64,000 bases of DNA from NCBI GenBank assembly GCA_035546335.1, contig DATKDP010000149.1:34321-98320 (forward strand), written 5' to 3'. Both the position numbers and the translations under genes were made by a program. The notes beneath the pieces are model-generated. The model had not been told where the DNA came from, searched no databases, and worked only from the letters and a program-made list of their open reading frames with translations. Position 1 is the stretch's first letter. Every line of letters starts with the position of its first letter. This DNA comes from DATKDP01 sp035546335. Lineage in GTDB: Bacteria > Acidobacteriota > Thermoanaerobaculia > Gp7-AA8. Shown one piece after another: positions 15,856-24,183 of the stretch.

Positions 15856-16641
15856 TCACGCTCTCTCCCTCGCCGCGTCGCGCAGCTGAATCATCTGCGC
15901 GGCGATGCTGATGGCGATCTCCTGGGGGTGGTTCGATCCGATGGGGAGGCCGACCGGACAGTGGAAGGCTCGCTGCATCTCATCCGGCAGACCGGCCTCG
16001 GCGACATCGGCTCGAAGTCGCTTCGCTTTCGCGTTGCTGCCGATCACCCCGAGGTAGGGAAAGCGGCGGGTGCGGAGAATCTCGAGAAGAATCGGCTTGT
16101 CGGTGGTGTGCCCCATGGTCATCAAGACTACGTAGGCATCCGCCGGGAGCTTCGCCACCTCCGACGGCATGTCGGGCGACTCGATCTTCGTCAGCGCGGG
16201 CGAATCGGGGAGGCGTGCCAGCCAGTCGCCCCGAGGATCGATGGACAGGACACGACAGTCGAGCTTCAGCAGAATCGCGATCAGCGCCCCGGCGACGTGG
16301 CCTGCGCCGAAGACGACGATGTTCCAGCGTGAGACATTGAAGAGCTCGAAGTAGAGGCGCATCGTCCCGCCGCACGTCATTCCGATGTCGCGGTTCAGGT
16401 TCCACTGGACGAACTCGGTCTTCGGTGCGGTCTCGTCCTGCATGAGCCGTTGCGCTTCGACGATCGCCCGCGCCTCGATCTTTCCCCCGCCGACGGTTCC
16501 GAAGAAACGCCCCTCGGTCGTCACCAGCATCTTGGCGCCCGGATCCTGCGGAACGCTCCCGACGGTGTCGACCACGGTGACGGCGACAAAGGGGAGGCCG
16601 GATCCGGCGAGCTCGTCGAGTGCCTCGAAAAACGTCGTCAT
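15856..16641 (-). CDS. xdhC: XdhC/CoxF-family molybdenum cofactor insertion protein
   Basis: 261 residues. The N-terminal XdhC/CoxI domain carries VTVVDTVGSVPQDPGAKMLV, with GTVGGGKIEA and MTCGGTM, all family hallmarks. The C-terminal Rossmann domain has VVFGAGHVAGALIAI and ends with SNHPQEIAISIAAQMIQL. Such proteins bind molybdenum cofactor and help sulfurate or insert it into xanthine dehydrogenase-type enzymes. The structural xdh subunits are not in the window. It is divergent, by 64 bp, from allantoinase, the next stage of purine breakdown, which supports a role in xanthine oxidation. Confidence 0.9.
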   Translation of the reverse strand: MTTFFEALDELAGSGLPFVAVTVVDTVGSVPQDPGAKMLVTTEGRFFGTVGGGKIEARAIVEAQRLMQDETAPKTEFVQWNLNRDIGMTCGGTMRLYFELFNVSRWNIVVFGAGHVAGALIAILLKLDCRVLSIDPRGDWLARLPDSPALTKIESPDMPSEVAKLPADAYVVLMTMGHTTDKPILLEILRTRRFPYLGVIGSNAKAKRLRADVAEAGLPDEMQRAFHCPVGLPIGSNHPQEIAISIAAQMIQLRDAARERA

Positions 16642-16705
16642 GAATGCGCCGTTTCAACTATAGGACGGCGCCGGGCGCGATGTCACGGCCTGCTATCATC
16701 GAGCG

Positions 16706-18070
16706 ATGTCCGGAGCGCTCCTGGTCGTACGCTCGAAGCGTGTCGTGCGCGATGGTCGTGCGGGTCCCGCTTCGATTCACATCGAAGGCGAAACGATCCG
16801 GAAAGTCGCACAGTACGAAGACGTTCCCGCCGGCGCGACGATCGACGACCGGGGAGACGATGTCGTCATGCCCGGGCTCGTCGATTCACACGTCCACGTC
16901 AACGAGCCGGGGCGCACGGAGTGGGAAGGGTTCGAGACGGCTACGCGCGCTGCCGCGGCCGGAGGTGTCACCACGATCGTCGACATGCCGCTCAACAGCA
17001 TCCCCCCGACGACGACCGTCCGCGCCCTCGAGCAGAAGGTCGAAGCTCTCGAAGGGAAGTGCCGGATCGATGTCGGACTGTGGGGAGGTGTCGTCCCGGG
17101 CAACGCTGCCGAGTTGCGCCCGCTCATTCGCCGGGGCGCGCTGGGATTCAAATGCTTTCTCGTCGACTCCGGCGTCGAGGAGTTTCCTCACATAGGGGAG
17201 GGCGATCTCCGCGAGGCGCTGCGAGAGCTCGATGGGACCGGCATTCCGCTTCTCGTTCATGCGGAGCTGGCGGGGCCGATCGACGCCGCTCGGTCGTCGC
17301 TCGAGGGGCTTCCTCACGACGAGTATCTGCGGCACCTCCGCTCCCGTCCGGCGGCCGCCGAGGACGAGGCGATCGCGATGCTCTGCGGACTCGCGGCGAG
17401 GTACGACGTGCCGATTCACATTGTTCATCTCTCGTCGGCTTCGGCGCTCGGGCAGCTCGAGGAGGCGCGGGGGCGCGGGCTTCGAGTGAGCTGCGAGACG
17501 ACGCCGCACTATCTGCATTTCGCCGCGGAGTCGATTCCGGTTGGCGCCACGGAGTACAAGTGTGCGCCTCCGATCCGCGAGCGAGAGAATCGCGAGCGAC
17601 TCTGGAAGGGCCTCCTGAACCGTGTGATCGACATGGTCGTCAGCGATCATTCTCCCTGCACGCCGGAGCTGAAACGGAGAGAGAGCGGCGATTTCGCGAC
17701 GGCATGGGGTGGGATCTCCTCCCTCCAGCTGCGTCTCCCGATTGTCTGGACGGATGCTCGGAAGCGCGGTGCTTCGCCGGCCGATCTGGCGAAATGGCTC
17801 TCGTCCGCACCTGCTGCGCTGGCCGGACTCGCTCCTCGCAAGGGAGCTCTCGAAGCAGGCGCCGATGCGGATCTCGTCGTCTGGAATCCGGAGGCGGCGT
17901 TTCGCGTGGAGCCGGAGATGATCCTGCACCGGCACAAGCTCACACCGTATCGGGGGGAGGAGCTGCAGGGGATCGTCAGGGCAACGTACCTTCGCGGGCG
18001 CAAGGTGTTCGAGGAGGGAGAGGTTGTGGGGCGGGCGGAGGGGAGGTGGGTGCGGGGGGATAGCAGATAG
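16706..18070 (+). CDS. allB: Allantoinase
   Basis: 454 residues of the cyclic amidohydrolase superfamily. It hydrolyses allantoin to allantoate. The metal-binding H-x-H is in VDSHVHVNEPGRTEWEGFET, and the carbamylated lysine in LGFKCFLVDSG. Two more histidines lie in LLVHAEL and IHIVHLSS, and the catalytic Asp in VVSDHSPC. The VNEPGRTEWEG context and MPLNSIPPTT fit allantoinase rather than dihydropyrimidinase or dihydroorotase. The last three residues and the stop (GAT AGC AGA TAG) are encoded by a heptanucleotide repeat, so the true ancestral C-terminus may have been altered. It is the first gene of allB, allantoicase-OHCU decarboxylase, HIUase. Confidence 0.92.
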   Translation: MSGALLVVRSKRVVRDGRAGPASIHIEGETIRKVAQYEDVPAGATIDDRGDDVVMPGLVDSHVHVNEPGRTEWEGFETATRAAAAGGVTTIVDMPLNSIPPTTTVRALEQKVEALEGKCRIDVGLWGGVVPGNAAELRPLIRRGALGFKCFLVDSGVEEFPHIGEGDLREALRELDGTGIPLLVHAELAGPIDAARSSLEGLPHDEYLRHLRSRPAAAEDEAIAMLCGLAARYDVPIHIVHLSSASALGQLEEARGRGLRVSCETTPHYLHFAAESIPVGATEYKCAPPIRERENRERLWKGLLNRVIDMVVSDHSPCTPELKRRESGDFATAWGGISSLQLRLPIVWTDARKRGASPADLAKWLSSAPAALAGLAPRKGALEAGADADLVVWNPEAAFRVEPEMILHRHKLTPYRGEELQGIVRATYLRGRKVFEEGEVVGRAEGRWVRGDSR

Positions 18071-18093
18071 CAGACTATCTGCTATCTGCTATC
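18059..18093. repeat. Heptanucleotide repeat forming a perfect inverted repeat
   Basis: GATAGCAGATAGCAGA and its complement TCTGCTATCTGCTATC face each other across a short centre. The repeat unit is AGCAGAT (7 bp). The left arm contains the allantoinase stop codon. The hairpin could act as an RNA-stabilising or attenuating structure between allB and the next gene; there is no T-tract directly after it. Confidence 0.8.
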
Positions 18094-18167
18094 CCCTCCC
18101 CCTATCTCCCCTCCACCATCCTGTAATACTCTCTTCGCGCACGACCGCAGGAGCAGAATCCGAATCG

Positions 18168-19655
18168 ATGACCGACTTTCGCGAACTTCTCGACCTCGCC
18201 TCCGTACGGCTCGGCGGCTCGGTCCTTCACGCCAGCGACGAGTTTTTCGCCGGGAAGGAGAATCTGATTAAATCCTCACCTCCCGTCTGGAAGGAGGAGG
18301 AGTACACCGACCGCGGGAAGTGGATGGACGGCTGGGAGAGCCGGCGTCGGCGTACTCCCGGTCACGATTTTTGTCTCGTTCGCCTCGGAGTGCCGGGAGT
18401 GATCCGCGGCGTGGTCGTCGACACCAGCTTCTTCCGCGGGAACTACCCCGAGTCGTGCTCGCTGGAAGGTTGCAGCGCACCTCAGGCTGCTTCACCCGAC
18501 GATCTGCTCTCCGGCGCGACGCACTGGGTCGAGCTGCTCCCGCAATCGAAACTGCAGGGCGATGCGCAGAATCTTCTTTCCTGCCAGCCGGCCTATGCCG
18601 TCACGCACGTCCGCTTCAACATCTTCCCCGATGGCGGCGTCGCCAGACTGCGTCTTCATGGTGATGCCGTTCCCGACTGGCATCTGCGGGGAGGACTCTC
18701 TCAGGAGGTCGATCTCGCCGCCGCGGAGCATGGCGGTGAGGTTCTCACCTGTAGTGACATGTTCTTCGGACCGAAGCACAATCTCATCATGCCTGGCCGT
18801 GCCCTGAACATGGGGGACGGATGGGAGACGAAGCGGCGACGCGGTCCCGGACACGACTGGGTCATCGTGAAGCTCGCGACCGAGGGAACGATCCGGCGGA
18901 TCGAGGCCGACACGAATCACTTCAAGGGAAACTATCCCGACGGCTGCTCGATCGATGTCTGCCGCCTCGAGGAACCGAGCGGAAACATCGAGAGCGCGGA
19001 ATGGTCCGAGCTGCTTCCTCGCACGAAACTCCTCGGCGATACACGCCATCTCTTCCGCGACGAGCTTCAGCAGCAGGGCCCGGTGACGCATATTCGCCTC
19101 AATGTCTTTCCCGACGGCGGCGTGAGCCGGTTGAGAGTGCATGGCGTGGCTACGGAGAGAGGACGAAAAAGTCAGGTCGTTCGCCGCATCGACACGCTCG
19201 TTCCGCCGGCGGCGGCGGCCGAGCTGCTGCGCTGTTGCGGATCGTCGCGATGGGTCGACGCGATGCTCCGGGCGCGGCCGTTCGGGAGCTGGGATACATT
19301 CTCGGCGGTCGCTGACGAGCGATGGTGGGAGCTCGGGCGCGCCGACTGGCTGGAAGCGTTCGCGGCGCATCCGAGAATCGGCGAGAGGAAGACGACGAGC
19401 AGCTGGTCGCAGGAGGAACAGGCGTCAGCGCTCGACGCAACGCAAAAGGCGCTCGCCGATCTGGAGCGGGCGAATCGCGAGTACGAAACGCGATTCGGAC
19501 ACATCTTCATCGTATGCGCTGCGGGAAAGGGCGCCGAGGAGATGCTGGCGCTGGTGAAGGAACGACTGCGAAACGACTCGGAGAGCGAGCTTCGGATCGC
19601 GGCGGAAGAGCAGAGAAAGATCACGCAGCTCAGGCTGCAGAAGCTGGTGGAATGA
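18168..19655 (+). CDS. Allantoicase fused to OHCU decarboxylase
   Basis: 495 residues from the ATG at 18168. An upstream in-frame start at 18024 lies inside allB and the repeat and is rejected. Two homologous allantoicase domains come first: HASDEFFAGKENLI with DGWESRRRR and FFRGNYPESCSLEGC, then CSDMFFGPKHNLI with DGWETKRRR and FKGNYPDGCSIDVC. From about residue 340 a complete 2-oxo-4-hydroxy-4-carboxy-5-ureidoimidazoline (OHCU) decarboxylase follows, with the AHPRIGER catalytic motif and FGHIFIVCAAGK. One polypeptide would therefore make S-allantoin from OHCU and cleave allantoate to ureidoglycolate and urea, with allantoinase acting between these steps. The stop overlaps the HIUase start (ATGATGA). 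Confidence 0.92.
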   Translation: MTDFRELLDLASVRLGGSVLHASDEFFAGKENLIKSSPPVWKEEEYTDRGKWMDGWESRRRRTPGHDFCLVRLGVPGVIRGVVVDTSFFRGNYPESCSLEGCSAPQAASPDDLLSGATHWVELLPQSKLQGDAQNLLSCQPAYAVTHVRFNIFPDGGVARLRLHGDAVPDWHLRGGLSQEVDLAAAEHGGEVLTCSDMFFGPKHNLIMPGRALNMGDGWETKRRRGPGHDWVIVKLATEGTIRRIEADTNHFKGNYPDGCSIDVCRLEEPSGNIESAEWSELLPRTKLLGDTRHLFRDELQQQGPVTHIRLNVFPDGGVSRLRVHGVATERGRKSQVVRRIDTLVPPAAAAELLRCCGSSRWVDAMLRARPFGSWDTFSAVADERWWELGRADWLEAFAAHPRIGERKTTSSWSQEEQASALDATQKALADLERANREYETRFGHIFIVCAAGKGAEEMLALVKERLRNDSESELRIAAEEQRKITQLRLQKLVE

Positions 19656-20002
19656 TGAGCGGAATCACGACGCACGTTCTCGATACCTCGCGCGGTCGTC
19701 CTGCGGTGGGAGTGCCGGTGGCGCTCGAGATCGGGACGGATGACGGCGGATGGGTGATTGTGGGAGAGGGGATCACCGACGCAGACGGCCGGCTGAAGAC
19801 CCTCGTTCCCGAAGGAGTGGCGGTCGAGCGGGCGACGTATCGACTGATCTTCAGAACGGGAGACTATTTCCAAACGATCGGAGTCGATTCGTTCTTTTTT
19901 CCGGAGATTGCGATCGTCTTTCGAATCGACGGCGAAATGCAGCATTACCATGTCCCGCTGCTTCTCAGTCCGTACGGCTACGCGACCTACCGGGGGAGCT
20001 AG
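19655..20002 (+). CDS. 5-hydroxyisourate hydrolase (transthyretin-like)
   Basis: 115 residues, normal length. It opens HVLDTSRGRPAVGVPVALEI, ends with the diagnostic YRGS, and has the internal HYHVPLLLSPYGY. The enzyme hydrolyses 5-hydroxyisourate to OHCU, the substrate of the preceding fused decarboxylase. The start overlaps that gene's stop, so the two are translationally coupled; an ATG three bases earlier is equally possible. A urate oxidase is not visible in the window, so either it lies elsewhere or another enzyme (for example an FAD-dependent HpxO) provides 5-hydroxyisourate. Confidence 0.95.
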   Translation: MSGITTHVLDTSRGRPAVGVPVALEIGTDDGGWVIVGEGITDADGRLKTLVPEGVAVERATYRLIFRTGDYFQTIGVDSFFFPEIAIVFRIDGEMQHYHVPLLLSPYGYATYRGS

Positions 20003-20037
20003 CGTTGCAGTGTCGGATCTCGCAAACCGGTGGTGGC

Positions 20038-20072
20038 CCGGTGGTGGCGCTTCGCGCTCACCACCGGCTGTG
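20038..20072. repeat. Palindromic repeat CCGGTGGTG...CACCACCGG
   Basis: CCGGTGGTG-GCGCTTCGCGCT-CACCACCGG-CTGTG. A near-identical copy is at 38181-38215 and a diverged copy at 31956-31986. Confidence 0.8.
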
Positions 20073-20113
20073 TTCCCGTCACCCCTCCGGGGTGCCCCCC
20101 TTTCACGTTCTCT

Positions 20114-20141
20114 TCTGCCATCTGCCATCTGCCATCTGCCA
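20114..20141. repeat. Heptanucleotide array (TCTGCCA)4
   Basis: Four perfect TCTGCCA units are followed by GTCCATCC twice. They lie in the 214-bp spacer between HIUase and kdtA, which otherwise shows only the palindromic repeat. Confidence 0.9.
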
Positions 20142-20216
20142 TGCGTCCATCCGTCCATCCGGCAGCGCAAGTCCCCACGCCCTTCCAACTTGACGCTCTC
20201 CCGACCGTTGGTCATC

Positions 20217-21488
20217 ATGCGCCCCATGTTCGTCCTCTACGAGGCGATCCTCTACCTCGTGCTTCTCTTCGCCCTTCCCTGGTTTCTCGTGGTCGGCGTT
20301 CTTCGGGGAAAGTACCTGCCGAGCGTCGGCACGAGACTCGGCCGGTATCGCGGCGAGCCGTCACGGCACGACATCTGGTTCCATGCCGTCTCGGTCGGCG
20401 AGACCCTGGCGCTGCGGCCGATCGTCGAAGAAGTGCAGCGCCAGCGCCCGCAGATCGCCTACGTGATCACCACCACGACGCTCACAGGCCAATCGCTGGC
20501 GCATCGTCTCTTTCCGCATGCCACGATCACTTACTTCCCGCTCGACTTCTCCTTCTCCGTGCGCCGCTTTCTCGATCATCACCTCCCCAGGGTCTTCGCC
20601 ACGATCGAGACCGAGATCTGGCCGAATGCCGTCCGCATCGCCTCCTCTCGCGGAATCCGCCTGATTCTGGCCAATGGACGCATCTCCGACCGGTCCTTTC
20701 CGCGCTACCGTCTGATCCGGATGTTCGTCGGGCCGATCCTCCGTCGCTACCATCGCATCCTCGTCCGCGAGCAGGTCGACCGTGAACGGTTCGAGCGGAT
20801 CGGAGCGACACCGGAAAAGATCGAGGTGGTGGGAAACGTCAAGTTCGACCTCGAGCTCGACGAGGCCGATTCGGAAGTGGAGCCGCTCGTGGAACGGCTG
20901 AGCGCCGGACGCAACATCTTCATCGCCGGGTCGACCATCGAAGGGGAAGACGAGATTCTGATTCCTCGTCTCGGAGATCTGCTGCGGGAGGGCAGCTCGT
21001 TCGCCGTCATCGCACCGCGGAAGCCGCAGCGCTTCGAGATCGTCGCGGCGCTTCTGGAGGCGAGCGAGATTCGCTGGGCGCGGCGAAGCGAGCTCTCGGA
21101 CGCCTCTGCCCTTCCCGAGGCCGACGTGCTTCTGCTCGACACGATCGGCGAACTGCCTCCCCTCTATCGCCACGCCGTCGCGGCATTCGTCGGAGGAAGC
21201 CTCGTCGCCGGCGGTGGTGGTCACAATCCGATCGAGCCGGCTGCGGTCGGCGTTCCGGTCGCCTTCGGGCCGAATATGTCGAACTTCCGCGAGATTGCGT
21301 CGACGCTCCTCGAGGCGGGCGCCGCAACCCGCGTCGGCAGCGTCGAGGAGCTTCTGCGCTTCGTTCGCTCGATGATCGATGACGAGTCGAAGCGAGTGCA
21401 GCTCGGCCGCCGTGCCGCCGAGACCGTGCAGCGCAATCGCGGAGCGGCGGCGCGAACCGCGCAGCGAATCCTGGAGCTGCTCGATTGA
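20217..21488 (+). CDS. waaA: 3-deoxy-D-manno-octulosonic acid (Kdo) transferase
   Basis: 423 residues. It adds Kdo to lipid IVA at the cytoplasmic face of the inner membrane. An N-terminal hydrophobic anchor (AILYLVLLFALPWFLVVGVL) is followed by the family motifs WFHAVSVGE, TTTLTGQ, ETEIWPN and, in the donor lobe, GSTIEGEDE and GGSLVAGGGHNPIEPAA. An upstream reading frame exists to 19908, but it runs through repeat sequence; I chose the ATG at 20217, with a second ATG at 20226. It overlaps lpxK and begins the envelope operon. Confidence 0.95.
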   Translation: MRPMFVLYEAILYLVLLFALPWFLVVGVLRGKYLPSVGTRLGRYRGEPSRHDIWFHAVSVGETLALRPIVEEVQRQRPQIAYVITTTTLTGQSLAHRLFPHATITYFPLDFSFSVRRFLDHHLPRVFATIETEIWPNAVRIASSRGIRLILANGRISDRSFPRYRLIRMFVGPILRRYHRILVREQVDRERFERIGATPEKIEVVGNVKFDLELDEADSEVEPLVERLSAGRNIFIAGSTIEGEDEILIPRLGDLLREGSSFAVIAPRKPQRFEIVAALLEASEIRWARRSELSDASALPEADVLLLDTIGELPPLYRHAVAAFVGGSLVAGGGGHNPIEPAAVGVPVAFGPNMSNFREIASTLLEAGAATRVGSVEELLRFVRSMIDDESKRVQLGRRAAETVQRNRGAAARTAQRILELLD

Positions 21489-22426
21489 ATTCGGTCCTGA
21501 AACCACTCGAGCTCCTCTATCGCGGCATGAACCGGCTTCGGCGAGCCCTCTATCGGAGGGGCATCCTGCGGGCCGGACGTTTGCCCCGCCACGTGATCTC
21601 GATCGGGAACATCGCGATGGGCGGAAGTGGAAAGACTCCGCTCGTCCTGACGCTCTCACGCCGCCTGCAACGAGAAGGCTTTCGCGTGGCGATCCTGACC
21701 CGCGGCTACGGCCGCAACCGCGGAGCGGCGCCCGGACTGGTCGAAGGGGACGCCACGGAGCGCTTCGGCGACGAGCCGGTGCTGCTTGCGCGCTCCCTGC
21801 CGGGCGTGGATGTCATCGTCGATTCCGACCGGATTCGCGGTGGTCTTCGTTATCTCGAAACGCACGACTGTGATCTCTTCGTGCTCGACGATGGATTCCA
21901 ACATTTCCGCCTCCGGCGCGATCTCGACATCGTCATCCATTCCGCGGATCCGGGCTGGCTTCGCGAAGGACCTTCGTCACTCCGATTTGCTGACCTGCTC
22001 GTCGTTCGCGGGAAGCCCTCCGACCTGCCGTCCCATGGTTCCGTTCATCGGGGAGAATTGCGTCCGCTCTCGTTTCGTTGGCGGGGGGACGAACATGCTC
22101 TGGTGGAGCTGCATGGAAAACGGGTGGTTGCATTCGCCGGCCTCGCCGACAATGATCAGTTTTTTCGTCTGGTCGAGCAGGTCGGCGCGGTCATCGCCGG
22201 CCGCCGATCGTTTCCCGATCATCATCGCTACGCCACCAGCGAGATCGAGAGCCTCAGACATCTGCTCGATGCGAACAGAGGTGACCTTCTGCTGACGACG
22301 GAAAAGGACGCCGTGAAGCTGCGGGACGACGAGATCGCCTCACTGCGAGTCGATCTCGAAGTAGATGAGCAGCTTCTCGAGCGGGTGCTCGCCCTCGTCG
22401 CGCCGACCCTCCAGGAGCGGGAGTGA
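21485..22426 (+). CDS. lpxK: Tetraacyldisaccharide 4'-kinase
   Basis: 313 residues from a TTG start that overlaps the waaA stop. LpxK phosphorylates the 4' position of the lipid A precursor. A Walker A motif lies in IGNIAMGGSGKTPL, with LTRGYGR and VLDDGFQHFRL (Walker B-like D-D-G-F-Q-H) further on. The C-terminus contains TTEKDAVKL, also characteristic. It overlaps the next gene by four bases or less, so the operon is tightly packed. Confidence 0.96.
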   Translation: MNSVLKPLELLYRGMNRLRRALYRRGILRAGRLPRHVISIGNIAMGGSGKTPLVLTLSRRLQREGFRVAILTRGYGRNRGAAPGLVEGDATERFGDEPVLLARSLPGVDVIVDSDRIRGGLRYLETHDCDLFVLDDGFQHFRLRRDLDIVIHSADPGWLREGPSSLRFADLLVVRGKPSDLPSHGSVHRGELRPLSFRWRGDEHALVELHGKRVVAFAGLADNDQFFRLVEQVGAVIAGRRSFPDHHRYATSEIESLRHLLDANRGDLLLTTEKDAVKLRDDEIASLRVDLEVDEQLLERVLALVAPTLQERE

Positions 22427-23355
22427 TGAACCAGCGACGATCGCACGGCAGACGTGGAAAGGGCGTCCTGCGCACACGCGCCGAGTACCTCCTCTACCGC
22501 TCGATGCTCACCGTGATCCGCGCGGCCGGGCCGGAACGCACCGGTCACTGGGGGGAACGCCTCGGGGTTTTCGCGTCCGGCCTGCTGCGCGGACGGACTC
22601 GAATGGCCGTCGACAACGTCATGAAATCGTTTCCCGGCAAGTCCCGGGCCGAATGCCGCGAGATCGTTCGCGAATGCTGGAGATACTTCGGACGCGCCGC
22701 CTTCGAGTACCTTCGGTTCCAGTATGCGACTCGTGACGAGATCGAATCACGCTGCGAGATCCTCGGTTTCGATCATTTCGAGACCGCTCTCGCTCGTGAT
22801 CGCGGAGTCATTCTGCTCAGCGCTCATTACGGGAGCTGGGAGCTCGGCGCCATGCTGCTCGCGTCTCTCGGTGCGCCCGTGACCACCGTGGCTCGACCGC
22901 TCGACAACGCTCTTCTCGATCGTGACCTCCGGCGCTCCCGCACACGAAGCGGGCTCGAACTGGTGGATCGGCGCAAGGCCGCACGGGCTCTGATCCGCGC
23001 CCTCGACGAAAAACATGTGATCGTGCTTCTTCCCGATCAGGCGGCGCGACCCAGCGAGGGAATCCTCGTCCCATTTCTCGGGCGGCCCGCCTGGACGACC
23101 GCAGCGCCGGCGCGCCTCGCGCTTCGATTCGGTGCACCGATCGTATTCGTCTTCTGCACGCCCACCGGAGAGCGCAGCCGGATCGAGTTTCAGGAGCCAA
23201 TTTTCGTCGACGAGCTTCCCGAAAGCGATCGAGCTCCGGAGGCGATCACTCAGAGAATCAACGACGTGATCTCGGCGCAGATCCGAGAGGCTCCTCAGTA
23301 CTGGCTCTGGATGCACAACCGCTGGAAGCGGGCGGCGACGGGAAGGAACGGGTGA
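22426..23355 (+). CDS. LpxL/HtrB-like lipid A acyltransferase
   Basis: 309 residues from the ATG at 22426 (a GTG three bases earlier is possible). The lysophospholipid-acyltransferase fold is shown by the H-x4-E motif in LLSAHYGSWELGAM and by DQAARPSEGILVPFLGRPA. The terminal IREAPQYWLWMHNRWK is typical of LpxL/LpxM and bacterial lipid A late acyltransferases. Its place after waaA and lpxK supports secondary acylation of Kdo2-lipid IVA. LpxL cannot be separated from LpxM or LpxP here. Confidence 0.88.
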   Translation: MNQRRSHGRRGKGVLRTRAEYLLYRSMLTVIRAAGPERTGHWGERLGVFASGLLRGRTRMAVDNVMKSFPGKSRAECREIVRECWRYFGRAAFEYLRFQYATRDEIESRCEILGFDHFETALARDRGVILLSAHYGSWELGAMLLASLGAPVTTVARPLDNALLDRDLRRSRTRSGLELVDRRKAARALIRALDEKHVIVLLPDQAARPSEGILVPFLGRPAWTTAAPARLALRFGAPIVFVFCTPTGERSRIEFQEPIFVDELPESDRAPEAITQRINDVISAQIREAPQYWLWMHNRWKRAATGRNG

Positions 23356-24137
23356 GCTCGTCCGGCGGCACGACCGCGCCGCGGATCTCCGACGTCTCGA
23401 TCGTCATTCCGGCCTTCAATGAGGCAGGACGCCTTCCCTCCTCGCTCGAGCGCATCATGGAGTGGAGTCATCGGAATCAGGGAGTCGTTCGCGAGATCAT
23501 CGTGGTGGACGACGGAAGCCGCGACGGCACGGCGGAGGCCGCGAAACGCATGGCACGACCGGAAACGCCGGTGGTGCTCGAAGTCCAGCCTGAGAACCGC
23601 GGCAAAGGAGCGGCGCTGAGGCGCGGTGTACTGCTCGCGCGCGGAGCCTGGATTCTGCTCACCGACGCCGACCTGTCGACCCCGATCGAAGAGATCGATC
23701 GGCTCTCCGGCTCGATCGAGCGCTTCGACATCGTGATCGGCTCGCGCGGGCTCGCGGAGAGCGACATTCGCATCCGGCAGGCGTGGTACCGGCAGCAGAT
23801 GGGCAGGACCTTCAACCGGCTGGTTCGTCTTCTGACCGGGATTCCGTTTCGCGATACGCAGTGCGGCTTCAAGCTGCTTCGCCGTTCGGTCGCTCGCGAC
23901 ATCTTCGAGCGGGCGCGCATCGACCGTTTCGCCTGGGACGTCGAGATTCTCCTGCTCGCCGCCTCGCTCGGCTATTCCGTGGTCGAAGTCCCCGTTTCGT
24001 GGTTCAATTCACCCGACTCCCGGGTGCACATCGTCGGGGATTCGACACGGATGCTGGTCGATGTCGTAAAAACCCGGCTCCGCCTTCCGCGGTGGCATTC
24101 GGCTTCCTCGAGGAGCGACGGGACCATCGCCGATTGA
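23352..24137 (+). CDS. GT2 glycosyltransferase, dolichyl-phosphate glucosyltransferase-like
   Basis: 261 residues, starting with a GTG that overlaps the preceding stop. The GT2 fold is seen in VSIVIPAFNEAGRL, VVDDGSRDGT, then the metal-binding D-x-D in LLTDADLSTP. RDTQCGFKLL is typical of the polyprenyl-phosphate glucosyl/mannosyltransferase (ALG5/DPM-like) group. It probably makes a polyprenyl-phosphate sugar for the adjacent membrane protein or for LPS decoration. Confidence 0.9.
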   Translation: MSSSGGTTAPRISDVSIVIPAFNEAGRLPSSLERIMEWSHRNQGVVREIIVVDDGSRDGTAEAAKRMARPETPVVLEVQPENRGKGAALRRGVLLARGAWILLTDADLSTPIEEIDRLSGSIERFDIVIGSRGLAESDIRIRQAWYRQQMGRTFNRLVRLLTGIPFRDTQCGFKLLRRSVARDIFERARIDRFAWDVEILLLAASLGYSVVEVPVSWFNSPDSRVHIVGDSTRMLVDVVKTRLRLPRWHSASSRSDGTIAD

Positions 24138-24147
24138 GCCCTTGACC

Positions 24148-24176
24148 TTTACAGCCGTCCATCGATCGCTTATAAG
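24148..24176 (+). promoter_or_regulatory. Promoter immediately before the YfhO-like gene
   Basis: TTTACA (24148-24153), a 17-nt spacer and TATAAG (24171-24176). The GTG start codon is only 8 nt after the -10 box, so the transcript would be leaderless or nearly so. Confidence 0.5.
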
Positions 24177-24183
24177 GCGCACC

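Noticed and set aside
16450..18063. 537-codon ORF overlapping allantoinase in another frame
   Set aside because: It is arginine-rich with no domains; allantoinase occupies the region.
18024..18167. Longer N-terminus for the allantoicase fusion
   Set aside because: It would be translated from within allB and the heptamer hairpin; homology begins after 18168.
20189..20216. Promoter TTGACG before waaA
   Set aside because: No acceptable -10 box lies at 16-18 bp; the match to TTGACA alone is not sufficient.
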